Assembly: GCA_017472925.1 (NCBI GenBank)
Contig: JAFUNS010000015.1
Location: 1-34,258 of the forward strand
Length of the DNA: 34,258 bases
Source: Bacteroides sp.
GTDB lineage: Bacteria; Bacteroidota; Bacteroidia; Bacteroidales; Bacteroidaceae
Direction: 5' to 3'
This document shows, piece by piece, positions 18,557 to 28,005 of this stretch (its first letter is position 1; each line of letters starts with the position of its first letter). The notes below the pieces were generated by a model. It was not told the origin of the DNA, searched no databases, and saw only the letters and a list, made by a program, of their open reading frames with translations. The position numbers and the translations under genes were made by a program.

Positions 18557-20554
18557 TTATTTAAATTCATATCCTCTAAAAACACCTTCCTTCAAATCTG
18601 CTCCAAAGTAGAAACCAGGCTGAGTAGGTTGGTTGTAAGCCACATTTTGTGTAACAATACTGATACGATATGCCGGATCTTCCAAGAACGTATGGAAACG
18701 GTAATCGGTCGGAATGGTCGAAACATATAAGCGCAATGCCGAGTTGTCTTCTGTACGATACAAAACTTCTTCACGCCAGTCACCAATTATATCAGCTTGC
18801 AAACAAGGATTGGCTTTTGTACCGTTATTCCATACCGTACCTTCAAACACTTGCAAAGGTTTACATACCTTTTCATTCCAATCATATTTGCCTACCGCAT
18901 TCTTGTCCAATAATTCACGAAGTAGGTCACCATCCCACCAAAGTCCCATATTTACAGACAGAGTTTCCATTTCAGGATTTATCACTTCACCTTTTATATT
19001 ACGGATACCATGCGATTCCCACGACCACATTTCCAGACCTGGATTAGTAGGGTCAATATCAGCAGCCATACAACGGCCCACGTCGATAGAACTCTTTACT
19101 TGGAACAACACTTCACCAGTACCTGCATCGCGGAAACTACTACCGTCTTTTTTATTTTCATGACAAGCCCACACTTGTAATCCTTCCATATCCGGGCTAA
19201 ACTTAGTCAGATGCATAGCATCACCGTGATTCATACCAGTAGAATACAATCCTGTACCATCGTGATCGATTGCACATTGACCATAAACAATTTCATCAAA
19301 TCCGTCACCATCTACATCCGCAACTCGAAGATTGTGGTTTCCTTGACCTTCGTAAGCTTCATTACCCGGTTGCTTTGTATCAAATACCCAACGTTGCTTC
19401 AATTCTTTTCCATCCCAATCGAATGCAGCCAGTACCGCACGGGTATAATAACCTCTACACATAATTACACTGGGGCGAAGACCGTCCAAATAAGCCACAG
19501 CAGCCAAATAGCGGTCTGCACGATTGGCACGATTGTCTCCCCAATCTTCCAAACGTCCACGCTGAGGAACATAGTCAATGGTTTGCATAGCCTTTCCAGT
19601 CAATCCATTGAATATAGTCAGATATTCGTTACCTGTCAAGATACGTCCTTGATTAGGAGGTGTAGGTTTACGTGGAGGCATTTGAGGTCTTCTCTGTCCC
19701 ATTTTGGCATCTCTTGGACGCATATTCTTCTTTGGTTGCGAAGCCATTTGTTGCAAACGTGCCTTCAACGCAGCTGTATCTCCCGGTTCTCTATAGTCCG
19801 CCGAAGCATCACCTATAACCGCTCCTGTACCATCTACTGTACCATCCGAAGTCTTCATTACGATTTCTGCACATCCGTCACCATCCAAGTCATACACCAT
19901 AAACTGAGTATAATGAGCGCCCGCACGGACATTCTTTCCCATATCAATACGCCAAAGCTTTTCACCAGTCAATCGATAGCAATCAAAATAAACATTACCG
20001 GTATAACCATCGTGCGCATTGTCATGAGCATTGGATGGGTCCCATTTCAAAATAATTTCATATTGTCCATCACCATCCACATCACCCATTGATGCATCAT
20101 TAGCATTGTACGTATATGTATCCCCTGCCGGAGTAACTCCTTCAGCAGGAATGTCAAGTGGAATATTCAAATATCCAAACGGAGCATTTTCGGGCAACGT
20201 ATATACACCTTCTACCGTTTCTTTTTCCTTACCATTGACAACAGCCTTTACTTCATAAAGAGTCTTTTGTGTTCCGGCATAAGTATCCTTATAGAAAGTT
20301 CCTTGGTTTGCCGGCACTTCTGCAATCTTCTCTCCATCCCGATAAACATTGAACGCAGTGTTCAACGGGTCAGAAGACAAATATCTCCAAGAGATAATTA
20401 CATGTTCCGAAGATTCTCTAACTGCTACAACCCCACGATTCAACTTGTCTTTCTGCATCTGAGGTGTAGCTTCATTACATGATTGCAATGCCAATCCGGC
20501 AAAGGCCATACAAAATGAGAGCACCAAGCTCAAGCGTTTTCTTTTGTTTTTCAT
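18557..20554 (-). CDS. PL11 rhamnogalacturonan lyase, lipoprotein
   Basis: The 665-residue product has a lipoprotein signal (LALQSC, Cys26), suggesting a surface or outer-membrane location. The N-terminal module (about 38-120) has the PL11 opening 'NRGVVAV' and VIISWRYLSSDPLNTAFNVYRDG. An eight-bladed propeller follows with calcium-type DxDGDG loops (GDVDGDGQYEI, YDLDGDGCAEI, ADVDGDGFDEI). It ends with IGDWREEVLYR and the strongly conserved PTQPGFYFG. The enzyme cleaves the rhamnose-galacturonate linkages of the RG-I backbone by beta-elimination. An unusual basic Pro/Met/Arg-rich insertion lies at about residues 256-300. The gene is 18 nt after the acetylesterase and 10 nt before GH105, in a clear operon. 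Confidence 0.94.
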   Translation of the reverse strand: MKNKRKRLSLVLSFCMAFAGLALQSCNEATPQMQKDKLNRGVVAVRESSEHVIISWRYLSSDPLNTAFNVYRDGEKIAEVPANQGTFYKDTYAGTQKTLYEVKAVVNGKEKETVEGVYTLPENAPFGYLNIPLDIPAEGVTPAGDTYTYNANDASMGDVDGDGQYEIILKWDPSNAHDNAHDGYTGNVYFDCYRLTGEKLWRIDMGKNVRAGAHYTQFMVYDLDGDGCAEIVMKTSDGTVDGTGAVIGDASADYREPGDTAALKARLQQMASQPKKNMRPRDAKMGQRRPQMPPRKPTPPNQGRILTGNEYLTIFNGLTGKAMQTIDYVPQRGRLEDWGDNRANRADRYLAAVAYLDGLRPSVIMCRGYYTRAVLAAFDWDGKELKQRWVFDTKQPGNEAYEGQGNHNLRVADVDGDGFDEIVYGQCAIDHDGTGLYSTGMNHGDAMHLTKFSPDMEGLQVWACHENKKDGSSFRDAGTGEVLFQVKSSIDVGRCMAADIDPTNPGLEMWSWESHGIRNIKGEVINPEMETLSVNMGLWWDGDLLRELLDKNAVGKYDWNEKVCKPLQVFEGTVWNNGTKANPCLQADIIGDWREEVLYRTEDNSALRLYVSTIPTDYRFHTFLEDPAYRISIVTQNVAYNQPTQPGFYFGADLKEGVFRGYEFK

Positions 20555-20572
20555 GATATCTATATATAATAA

Positions 20573-22228
20573 TTATTTCAAATAACCGGCCAACGGACAA
20601 TCTACCGCTTTCAAACCTTCGGTTATACTTTCAGCATTCAGTTTGGCTCCTTTCAAAGAAGTATGAGTATGGTCTCTCTTGAAATATTCTCCAACCAAAC
20701 GCAACCCCTTTTCATAACCTATTTCCTGCAACTTATCTGCTGTTATCTGATTTAAATCCACATAATAGGCACCAGTTGCTTCTGCTGCAGCTTTTGTCCA
20801 AGTTCCGAACGATGATGTATTGCGGATAATCTTACCATTATCCCACATGTTACGAGGAGTATGACTCAATACAATAGGAATAGCTCCCTTTTCCTGTGCA
20901 TCGCGGATAAACTTACGCAAATACCAGCCAAACGTATAAATTACCTGATATTTACCAGTTTTTTCCATCAAGTACACCTTACTTTCATCACCAGCACCTT
21001 TCAACTCACCACGGGCTTTACCCACATTGATATCACCTATATCATTATGACCGAACTGAATCAGTACAAAATCACCGGGTTGCAAAGCATTGTATACCTT
21101 ATCCCAACGACCTTCGTCCAAGAATGTACGGGCACTACGACCGGCCATCGCATGATTTTCAACGGTTATACGATTCAAATCGAACAATTCATGAATCACA
21201 CTTCCCCAACCCCACATATCATCCGGATTCTTATCAGCATTCTTTACAGTACTGTCACCAATAGTGAACAATACTGGGCAACCTTTTTTACGTGAAGCGC
21301 CTGTTATAGTATCTTTTTCAACCGGTTTCAAATATTTGGCCAATTTCAAGCCTTTGCAATTACGGATACCTTCTGCTGCGGATTCTGCATTGACACGAGC
21401 ACCGAATGCACTGGTATGGATTCTATCCAAATAAAACATAGTCTTTACCTTTTCCTTACCGAACTTTTCAAACTTCTGTGCGGTAATTTCATTCAAGTCA
21501 ATGAAAGGAATGCGTTCCTTCTTGGCCACTTGCTTGGACCACAAACCGTATGTTTTGTTCACACGGGTGATGATGGTACTATCGGCATCTTCCCAGGCAT
21601 TACGCGGCGTAAGCGACATCAATATCGGGTAAGCACCTTTTGCTTTAATGTCACGGATATACTTGCGCATATATTCACCAAATGTATACACCGTTTCTTG
21701 TACTCCGGTTTCCTTAATGGTAACATCCAATGTTTCCTTTCCAATGCCAGGAATGGAAGCACGGGCACGTCCGCTGTCATAAGGGCCATTGTCATTATGT
21801 CCCAATTCGATAATAACCCAGTCACCTTTGCGGATTCCTTTCAACACATCCGGCCACAAACGATTATAGAAAGTACGGCTACTGGTTCCCCCCAACGCAT
21901 GATTTTCTACGGTTATTTGGTTTTCATCAAAATATTCCTGAGCATAATATCCCCAACCCCATTGACCGTTATTACCGTTACCCAAGGTACCGGTACGCAT
22001 AGTCGAGTTACCTACCAAGAACAACACCGGATTATCCCCCTTACGACTGGAGCCAGCTTCCGGGCGAACCGTGCGGGCCTTATTCAAGCTATCCAGAGTA
22101 TTATCTATTACCAAATTCACGTCCTTCATCGGACCAGCCACTTTTTTCTGGGCATTCATAGTCATAGTGCCTACACACAACAAACAAAAGGCACTTAAAA
22201 ACGCAACTTTTTTCATGGTGTTTTTCAT
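20573..22228 (-). CDS. Tandem-domain rhamnogalacturonan acetylesterase (CE12 x 2)
   Basis: The 551-residue product has a signal peptide (cleavage near TMNA|QK) and two SGNH/CE12 esterase domains. Domain 1 (about 68-305) has VGNSTM (Ser75), LGHND and DRIHTS. Domain 2 (about 318-545) has IGDSTV (Ser326), FGHND and DHTHTS. Each domain thus keeps the Ser, the GHND block and the Asp-His pair, but domain 1 has Asn instead of Asp in the first GDS block. CE12 enzymes remove acetyl groups from galacturonate in RG-I so that the lyase can act. This is the first gene of the RG-I backbone operon, with a promoter immediately in front. A second in-frame ATG (22216, giving MKKVAF) is a possible alternative start. 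Confidence 0.93.
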   Translation of the reverse strand: MKNTMKKVAFLSAFCLLCVGTMTMNAQKKVAGPMKDVNLVIDNTLDSLNKARTVRPEAGSSRKGDNPVLFLVGNSTMRTGTLGNGNNGQWGWGYYAQEYFDENQITVENHALGGTSSRTFYNRLWPDVLKGIRKGDWVIIELGHNDNGPYDSGRARASIPGIGKETLDVTIKETGVQETVYTFGEYMRKYIRDIKAKGAYPILMSLTPRNAWEDADSTIITRVNKTYGLWSKQVAKKERIPFIDLNEITAQKFEKFGKEKVKTMFYLDRIHTSAFGARVNAESAAEGIRNCKGLKLAKYLKPVEKDTITGASRKKGCPVLFTIGDSTVKNADKNPDDMWGWGSVIHELFDLNRITVENHAMAGRSARTFLDEGRWDKVYNALQPGDFVLIQFGHNDIGDINVGKARGELKGAGDESKVYLMEKTGKYQVIYTFGWYLRKFIRDAQEKGAIPIVLSHTPRNMWDNGKIIRNTSSFGTWTKAAAEATGAYYVDLNQITADKLQEIGYEKGLRLVGEYFKRDHTHTSLKGAKLNAESITEGLKAVDCPLAGYLK

Positions 22229-22245
22229 TATTAATAATCATAGAG

Positions 22246-22277
22246 CAAAAATAGGAAATATTGTTTGTATACAGAAA
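22246..22277 (-). promoter_or_regulatory. Putative promoter of the acetylesterase-to-mutarotase operon
   Basis: TATTTTTG on the minus strand (22246-22253) is a full match to TAnnTTTG, with TTTC (22274-22277) 20 bp upstream. The same TTTC variant occurs in the SusC1 promoter. Transcription would start near 22239, only about 11 nt before the ATG at 22228. A 7-bp inverted repeat (22273-22279 with 22290-22296) overlaps the -33 side. Confidence 0.55.
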
Positions 22278-22497
22278 TGGAATATCATTCATTTCTATGT
22301 ATTTTTGTACAAAAAGAAAGGATATCTAAATTATACAACAAAGAGGGCTCAAAAAGGCCGAAAAACAATTCATATTCCAAAGTAACCCATAAAGCCAACA
22401 TTTCAGCATCAAAATACGTAGTAAAAGAGCACTATGAATAGTTTTTTGCATATTTTAGCTACATACCTACAGCGGCATTGAGTATCAACTATTTAAT

Positions 22498-22527
22498 CCT
22501 TGCACTAACATTTATTTTAGTGCAAGG
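22498..22527. repeat. Perfect 11-bp hairpin, function unknown
   Basis: CCTTGCACTAA (22498-22508) is followed after 8 nt by its exact complement (22517-22527). Neither strand continues into a T-run, so it is not a standard terminator. It lies about 100 bp past the SusD1 terminator and about 220 bp ahead of the acetylesterase promoter. Confidence 0.6.
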
Positions 22528-22625
22528 AAGGCCTATTTAGTTACATTCTGTTAGACTAAGAAGAATCCTTGCAGATAAACATTCGGTTTGAAAAGTCCAA
22601 ACGAATTATTTTCTAATGAAGTAAG

Positions 22626-22652
22626 AAAAAGGCCGCTCCTCACGGAGCGGCC
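22626..22652 (-). terminator. Strong Rho-independent terminator after SusD1
   Basis: On the minus strand a perfect 9-bp GC-rich stem (22631-22639 with 22644-22652, 4-nt loop) is followed by five T. It starts about 40 nt past the SusD1 stop codon and ends the SusC1/SusD1 transcript. Confidence 0.93.
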
Positions 22653-22693
22653 TTCATTATCGATTGTTAACCTATTGATAGTGGTTGGACTGT

Positions 22694-24808
22694 TTACCAA
22701 CCTTCATTCTGCCATTTTGCTTTTTCTGCGTCAGACAAGTTGTTACCGTTTTCATCCTGCAAAGCATCAATGAATGTTTGAGGAATCGGACGACGGTTAT
22801 GTCTGTCTTGTACATTAGCAGCTGCTTCTGGATTGAATGCCTTGGCACGCTTCACCAATGTTTCTGTACGAGCCAATTCTTCCCAACGATTCCATTCACC
22901 CAAACATTCGCGGGTACGTTCGTTCAAGATGAAGTGAATCATACGTTCCTTATCACCGCTTGCACCAATTGCAGACAAGATAGCTTCGTCTTCAGCTGGA
23001 AGTTGGGTATAGCTTGCAATCTGCAAGTTAGAAGCTTCAGTAGTACGCTCAATACCGGTTGATAAGTAGTAAGAGCTTTTCTGTGGGAATGAATACTTGA
23101 ATGCCTGACGGTTAGTCATAATTGTACCGTCTTTCTCCTTGTTCTTCTTTGGAGGAGTTGCATCTGCTGTAGAGTTGTCAGAGTCGCCACCGTATTCCTT
23201 CAAGAATGCCATAGAACCGTCTGTATAGTATTCACGGTCTTCACCGGCTTTCCATTCAGCACGCTTACGAAGTGCATTAACGGTATTGATAGCTTCTTGA
23301 TATTGTCCCAAACGAACTTGAGCTTCGGCCTTAATCAAGTAAGTTTCACCAGTACGGGCCATGATAACATCGCGGTGAGCATCACCCTTTTCAGCGGTAC
23401 GGCTACCGTCTTCTGTCTTGTTGATACCGCAGAATACGTTAGATGTAGCAGTGTTACCACTTACACCGTAATTATACATTGCATATTGACCACCGAGGTA
23501 AGTCGGGAATACATTGGGTACCCACTTTCCGGTTTCAGGATGTACGAAAGTATGTTCCACTGCACCACGGCCGAAAGTACCGTAAGTGGTTTCATCTTGG
23601 AAACGGGGGTCGTCCTTCTTGTTCAAGATAAACACGATACCATAGTCACCCATTTCAGGTACATTTTCAGCTGCGACATAATCAGGAGCTCCTACCCAAT
23701 GGTTGATACCGATAATAGTCTTGAATGTCTTCCACATACGGGCATCATTTACATTATCGAATGATGCATATGCATATTCGGTAGGACGGCAACGCTGGAA
23801 GTCCATACCACCAATGTATTGGCCACGTTGTACCCAACCGCCTGAGAAATTAGAGAATTGCGGAGTAAAATAGTTATAAGTACGGTTACCATAACGACCT
23901 GTTGCAGAAGATGTGTGTTGACAAGACATCAAGATTTCATCCAAATCTTCGTTGGCACAATCAATACCGGTCCACTTAGCATATAAATCATTATAATCGG
24001 CAGCCAATGGACAAGCCTGAATAACCTCGTTACACAAAGTTACAGCCTTGTTCAAATCAGCATCAGCCGGATAAGAACTGTTGAAATCGCTACAACGTTC
24101 TGATTGACGATAAAGCAAAGCCTTAGCTAAGAAGTGAGCGGCAGTATACTTGGTCCAAGTACCTGTTCCACGCCATTTATCTATTGGCAACAAATTATAA
24201 GCTTGTTCAAAGTCGGCAATCACCTGATTAATCATTTCTTCTTCAGTAGCACGAGTAAAGGTCTTTACTACACCTTCAGTAGCTTGTAACTGCAATACGG
24301 CAGCACCGTATTGGGCAAACAGACGATAATAGTTGTAGCCACGGAGGAAGTAGGCTTCGCCCAAACATTTGTTACGAATAGCTTCATCTGTTACACGGTC
24401 AGCATAAGTGATGATGGTATTTGCTGTAGAAATACCGTAATACATTTGATCCCACAAACCGGATACCGGAGGACAGTTCTTATTGGCTGCACCATTGGCT
24501 GTTGTACAGTCCATGGATTGCAAACGGCTGTCGTATGTATTCCAAGGTTCGGCTGTCAAGTCGGAACCGTTGGTAAATTCATCACATCCGTAAAGAGTAA
24601 TACCGTATGCCCATTCGTAACCGAAGTGCCAACGAATATTGGCATAAAGGGCAGTAGCCAAATCCTGCATACCTTGGGCACTCTCAAAATATTGAGTGGT
24701 ATAAGCGGTACGGTTGTCTTCTTCCAAGAAGCCATCACCGCATGAAGTGAAACCGGTCATTGCTGCAACGACCAAGCCCGCTGTAAGAAATTTGTTATAT
24801 CTTTTCAT
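22694..24808 (-). CDS. SusD-like glycan-binding lipoprotein (SusD1)
   Basis: This 704-residue protein is exported as a lipoprotein (TGFTSC, Cys23). It has the RagB/SusD TPR architecture, including the CLGEAYFLRGYNYYRLFAQYG helix and the C-terminal domain ending in RRPIPQTFIDAL. It caps the SusC1 barrel on the cell surface and captures oligosaccharides. It is longer than the common 500-600 residues; the extra length includes a loop with CxxQ and DNSTADATPPKKNKEKDG. It is a close paralogue of SusD2, sharing RWHFGYEWAYGITLYG, DLTAEPWNTYD and ANKNCPPVSGLW. It follows SusC1 by 47 nt. The DNA just before its ATG has three tandem TATAGAA copies, where SusD2 has one. Confidence 0.95.
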   Translation of the reverse strand: MKRYNKFLTAGLVVAAMTGFTSCGDGFLEEDNRTAYTTQYFESAQGMQDLATALYANIRWHFGYEWAYGITLYGCDEFTNGSDLTAEPWNTYDSRLQSMDCTTANGAANKNCPPVSGLWDQMYYGISTANTIITYADRVTDEAIRNKCLGEAYFLRGYNYYRLFAQYGAAVLQLQATEGVVKTFTRATEEEMINQVIADFEQAYNLLPIDKWRGTGTWTKYTAAHFLAKALLYRQSERCSDFNSSYPADADLNKAVTLCNEVIQACPLAADYNDLYAKWTGIDCANEDLDEILMSCQHTSSATGRYGNRTYNYFTPQFSNFSGGWVQRGQYIGGMDFQRCRPTEYAYASFDNVNDARMWKTFKTIIGINHWVGAPDYVAAENVPEMGDYGIVFILNKKDDPRFQDETTYGTFGRGAVEHTFVHPETGKWVPNVFPTYLGGQYAMYNYGVSGNTATSNVFCGINKTEDGSRTAEKGDAHRDVIMARTGETYLIKAEAQVRLGQYQEAINTVNALRKRAEWKAGEDREYYTDGSMAFLKEYGGDSDNSTADATPPKKNKEKDGTIMTNRQAFKYSFPQKSSYYLSTGIERTTEASNLQIASYTQLPAEDEAILSAIGASGDKERMIHFILNERTRECLGEWNRWEELARTETLVKRAKAFNPEAAANVQDRHNRRPIPQTFIDALQDENGNNLSDAEKAKWQNEGW

Positions 24809-24810
24809 AA

Positions 24811-24831
24811 TTCTATATTCTATATTCTATA
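24811..24831. repeat. Three tandem copies of a 7-bp unit before the SusD1 start
   Basis: On the minus strand TATAGAA is repeated three times without a mismatch (21 bp), ending 2 nt before the SusD1 ATG. The equivalent place before SusD2 (around 33189-33195) has a single TATAGAA. The tract therefore lies in the translation-initiation region and is of the kind that changes copy number by slippage. Confidence 0.85.
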
Positions 24832-24855
24832 ATAAATTAACGATAAATGACCGGA

Positions 24856-27800
24856 TTAGAATCCTAATTGTACACCGAAGGTTACACCACGGTTGTAGTA
24901 AGTAGTACCCAAGTCGAGGTCGATAAAGTCAACTGAAGAATAGAGGTTACCGAGGTTCTTGCCTTGTGCATAAACCTTCAAGGAACCGATACCCAACTTA
25001 CTGCATACGTTCTTCGGGAAATTGTAACCTAAAGAGATGTTACGGACCTTAATGAACGAAGCATCTTTGAAACCTAACAATGCAGAGTAAGAGTCACCAC
25101 CGGCAGTACTATAAACCGGCTTTTGCCATTCAGCATCGGTATTGTCAGGAGTCCAGTAGTCGATTTCACGCTGGGCGTACATACCCAACTGGCCTTCACC
25201 ACCAGTACTAATCATATAACCAAAGCGGCCATACAAATCAACGGTCAATTCCAAACCTTTCCATGCGAAAGTATTGCTCCAACCGCCTATCCAATTAGGA
25301 TTCTTGTTACCCAAAATCACACGGTCTTCGTCATCAATCTTATAGTCACCGTTTTGGTCAACCGGGCGAACGCTACCGGCGGAGAACTTATGGCCGTTTT
25401 CATTGAATTTAGCCATTTCTGCAGCATCTTCTTCCTGCCACAAACCGGCATTGTCGATACCATAATGTAAGAAGATAGATTCACCGATAAACCATGCATT
25501 GGCAATATCATCTACTTTACCGTTGGACAATTCTACGATTTCGTCCTTTGAATATGACATATTCAATGTAGAGCTCCATTCAAAGTCCTTAGTCTGTACC
25601 GGAATGACATTTAAAGTCAAATCCACACCGAAATTTTTGGTCTTACCAATATTGGCATTGATATTTGGGAAACCTGTTAAAGTAGGAATCTTCATAGACA
25701 TCAGCAAATCCTTGGTAGAAGAATGGTAAATATCCAATGTACCGTTGATACGTCCGTTCAAGAAACCGAAATCAACCCCGTAGTTCCACTGAGTAGTTTT
25801 TTCCCAAGTCAATTCTTTATTGGCCATACCTACAGAAGAAGAAGTATAATATGGCTCATTAGTGGCATAAGCTTGAGTCAATACACCTCCGAAAGGTACG
25901 AAGAATGATTGGATATTACCCAAAGTACCATAAGCTGGAACAGCTTCATTACCGGTAGTACCTACACCCATACGAAGCTTCAATTGGCTAACCCAATTCA
26001 CATCTTTCATGAATTCTTCCTGGTCAATACGCCAACCAAATGCCATAGAAGGGAAGAATGCCCATTTGTTACCGGCTGCCAATTGAGAAGCACCGTCGTA
26101 ACGGCCTGAAGCTGTCAACAAGTATCTATCCTTATAGGAATAGTTTACACGGGCCATGTAAGAAGCCATGGCTCTTTCTGTCAAACCTGTACCCATGCCT
26201 GCACCATAAGTAGCAGCATCTGTAATATCTACAGACCCCATGTTGTACCACCAGAAGTGTTCATTAGGAATGGCATTGGCGCTCATACTACCGCTTTCCT
26301 TACTATATTTAGAAGCACTCTGAATCAAGGTAAGACCGAAGTTATGATCACCAATTACCTTATTATAATTAATCATATTATCCCATACCCAAGAGAAATA
26401 GGTATCGTTGCCATACTTGGCATAGTTCTTACTACCCATCTTTACGGCAGAATCCTTGCTGATAAAGATACCTTGACGATAGTTGCGGAAGTCAGGACCG
26501 AATGAAGTCTTGAAAGTCAAACCTTCCAATGGTTCCCAAATCTTTCCGAAGTCTACTTGTGCATAGAATGATCCGAGTGCACGGAAAGTCTTGCGGTTAT
26601 CGGTAGACTTGGTCCATTCATCAATTACGGTATATACGTTAGTTACAGAACCGGCAGGGTTAGTAATAATACCACCTTCATCATTATAAGGAACTGCAAA
26701 ACGAGGAATTGCCTTAGAAGCCGAATAAATATCTACCGGACCAGAAGAAGAAGATTGGCCTGTACGAGAGTAACCATAGTCTTGAATAGCATAAGAAGCG
26801 TTGATAGAACCACCCATTTTGAACCAAGGCTTGGCTTGGATATCTACAGTTGCTGATATATTATAACGTTCATATTCCTGACCTTTCTGAGTACCTTGGT
26901 TGTTCAAATAACCTACAGAGAACGAAGCCTGCATCTTTTCAGTACCACCGTTAGCACTCAAGGTGTGTTCGTGAGTGATACCTGTACGTGTTACGAAATC
27001 AGCCCAATCTGTATTGCTAACCTTAGAGCCATCCCAACTACCACCTGACCAACCTTTCATTACGTTGGCAGTTGCGAATGGGTCATCACCACCAAAGTAG
27101 TCGGCATCCTTAGTTTGAGAAGGCTGGTCACCACGTGGATTGTTCACAGGGTCGGCATTGTGATAAGCCCAACGACGCCATGTGATATAATCGCTTGCGC
27201 TCATGGCCGGAGACTTGTCCACCAAGTTTTCCATTGTCACAGTACCCGAGTAGTTCAACTGAAGAACACCTTCCTTACCACGCTTGGTTGTTACCAAAAC
27301 AACACCGTTCGCACCACGTGCACCATAAATAGCTGTAGAAGAAGCATCCTTCAAGATGTTAATGCTTTCGATGTCACGAGGGTTGATAGATTCAATACCA
27401 CCAGCACTCAAGATAACACCATCCACTACATACAGCGGTTGATTTTGATCTTTATTCAAAGAACGGCTACCACGAATAAGGATAGAACCTACAGTACCCG
27501 GACGTTCGCTGGATGTAATATCTACACCGGCAGCCTTACCTTGCAATGCTTCAAAAGCATTGGCTACTGGACGAGCATTCAATTTTTCACTGTCTACGCT
27601 AACCAACGCACCGGTAACGTCAGATTTTTTCTGTACACCATAACCTACAACAACAACTTCGTCGAGCATTTCAGTATCTTCAACTAAAGTTACCTTAACG
27701 GTCGATTTTCCGGCAACGGAAATGTCTTGAGTTTTGTAACCCACGAAGCTGATTTGAATAGTTCCGTTTGAAGGAACACCCTGAAGAGAGAAATTACCGT

Positions 27801-28005
27801 CGAAATCGGTAATTGTACCGTTGGTAGTACCTTTCACTACCACACTTGCACCAATAACGGGCTCACCGGCCTTGTCGACAACAGTACCCGATACAGATTT
27901 GCTTTGTGCACTGGCTGTAATGGCCAATACTGAGAACAAAGCAACAAAGAACAATTGCTGGACTTTGCCCAAACAATTAAACAGAGAAGTCTTTCTGTTC
28001 TTCAT
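24856..28005 (-). CDS. SusC-like TonB-dependent outer-membrane transporter (SusC1)
   Basis: The 1049-residue product has a signal peptide ending in TASAQ (about residue 33) and a CarboxypepD_reg-like domain (about 36-112, GEPVIGASVVVKGTTNG). Next come the TonB-box/plug start (EVVVVGYGVQKK), the plug with the PLYVVDGV and STAIYGARGANGVVLVTTKRG motifs, and a 22-strand barrel ending in the typical aromatic C-terminus GVQLGF. It imports oligosaccharides together with SusD1, which follows on the same transcript. It is a paralogue of SusC2 (very similar along its length by eye). The DNA around its start is almost identical to that of SusC2 in inverted orientation. A consensus promoter lies about 110-140 bp upstream. 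Confidence 0.96.
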   Translation of the reverse strand: MKNRKTSLFNCLGKVQQLFFVALFSVLAITASAQSKSVSGTVVDKAGEPVIGASVVVKGTTNGTITDFDGNFSLQGVPSNGTIQISFVGYKTQDISVAGKSTVKVTLVEDTEMLDEVVVVGYGVQKKSDVTGALVSVDSEKLNARPVANAFEALQGKAAGVDITSSERPGTVGSILIRGSRSLNKDQNQPLYVVDGVILSAGGIESINPRDIESINILKDASSTAIYGARGANGVVLVTTKRGKEGVLQLNYSGTVTMENLVDKSPAMSASDYITWRRWAYHNADPVNNPRGDQPSQTKDADYFGGDDPFATANVMKGWSGGSWDGSKVSNTDWADFVTRTGITHEHTLSANGGTEKMQASFSVGYLNNQGTQKGQEYERYNISATVDIQAKPWFKMGGSINASYAIQDYGYSRTGQSSSSGPVDIYSASKAIPRFAVPYNDEGGIITNPAGSVTNVYTVIDEWTKSTDNRKTFRALGSFYAQVDFGKIWEPLEGLTFKTSFGPDFRNYRQGIFISKDSAVKMGSKNYAKYGNDTYFSWVWDNMINYNKVIGDHNFGLTLIQSASKYSKESGSMSANAIPNEHFWWYNMGSVDITDAATYGAGMGTGLTERAMASYMARVNYSYKDRYLLTASGRYDGASQLAAGNKWAFFPSMAFGWRIDQEEFMKDVNWVSQLKLRMGVGTTGNEAVPAYGTLGNIQSFFVPFGGVLTQAYATNEPYYTSSSVGMANKELTWEKTTQWNYGVDFGFLNGRINGTLDIYHSSTKDLLMSMKIPTLTGFPNINANIGKTKNFGVDLTLNVIPVQTKDFEWSSTLNMSYSKDEIVELSNGKVDDIANAWFIGESIFLHYGIDNAGLWQEEDAAEMAKFNENGHKFSAGSVRPVDQNGDYKIDDEDRVILGNKNPNWIGGWSNTFAWKGLELTVDLYGRFGYMISTGGEGQLGMYAQREIDYWTPDNTDAEWQKPVYSTAGGDSYSALLGFKDASFIKVRNISLGYNFPKNVCSKLGIGSLKVYAQGKNLGNLYSSVDFIDLDLGTTYYNRGVTFGVQLGF

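Larger units (their letters stand above)
22229..22693. other. Intergenic region between SusD1 and the acetylesterase operon
   Basis: This 465-bp AT-rich stretch holds no convincing gene. Going with transcription (minus strand) it contains the SusD1 terminator (22626-22652), an isolated hairpin (22498-22527) and the promoter of the acetylesterase operon (22246-22277). It marks SusC1/SusD1 and the backbone enzymes as separate transcripts. The central part (about 22300-22490) shows nothing I can assign; binding sites for the hybrid sensor's AraC domain would be expected here. Confidence 0.7.
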
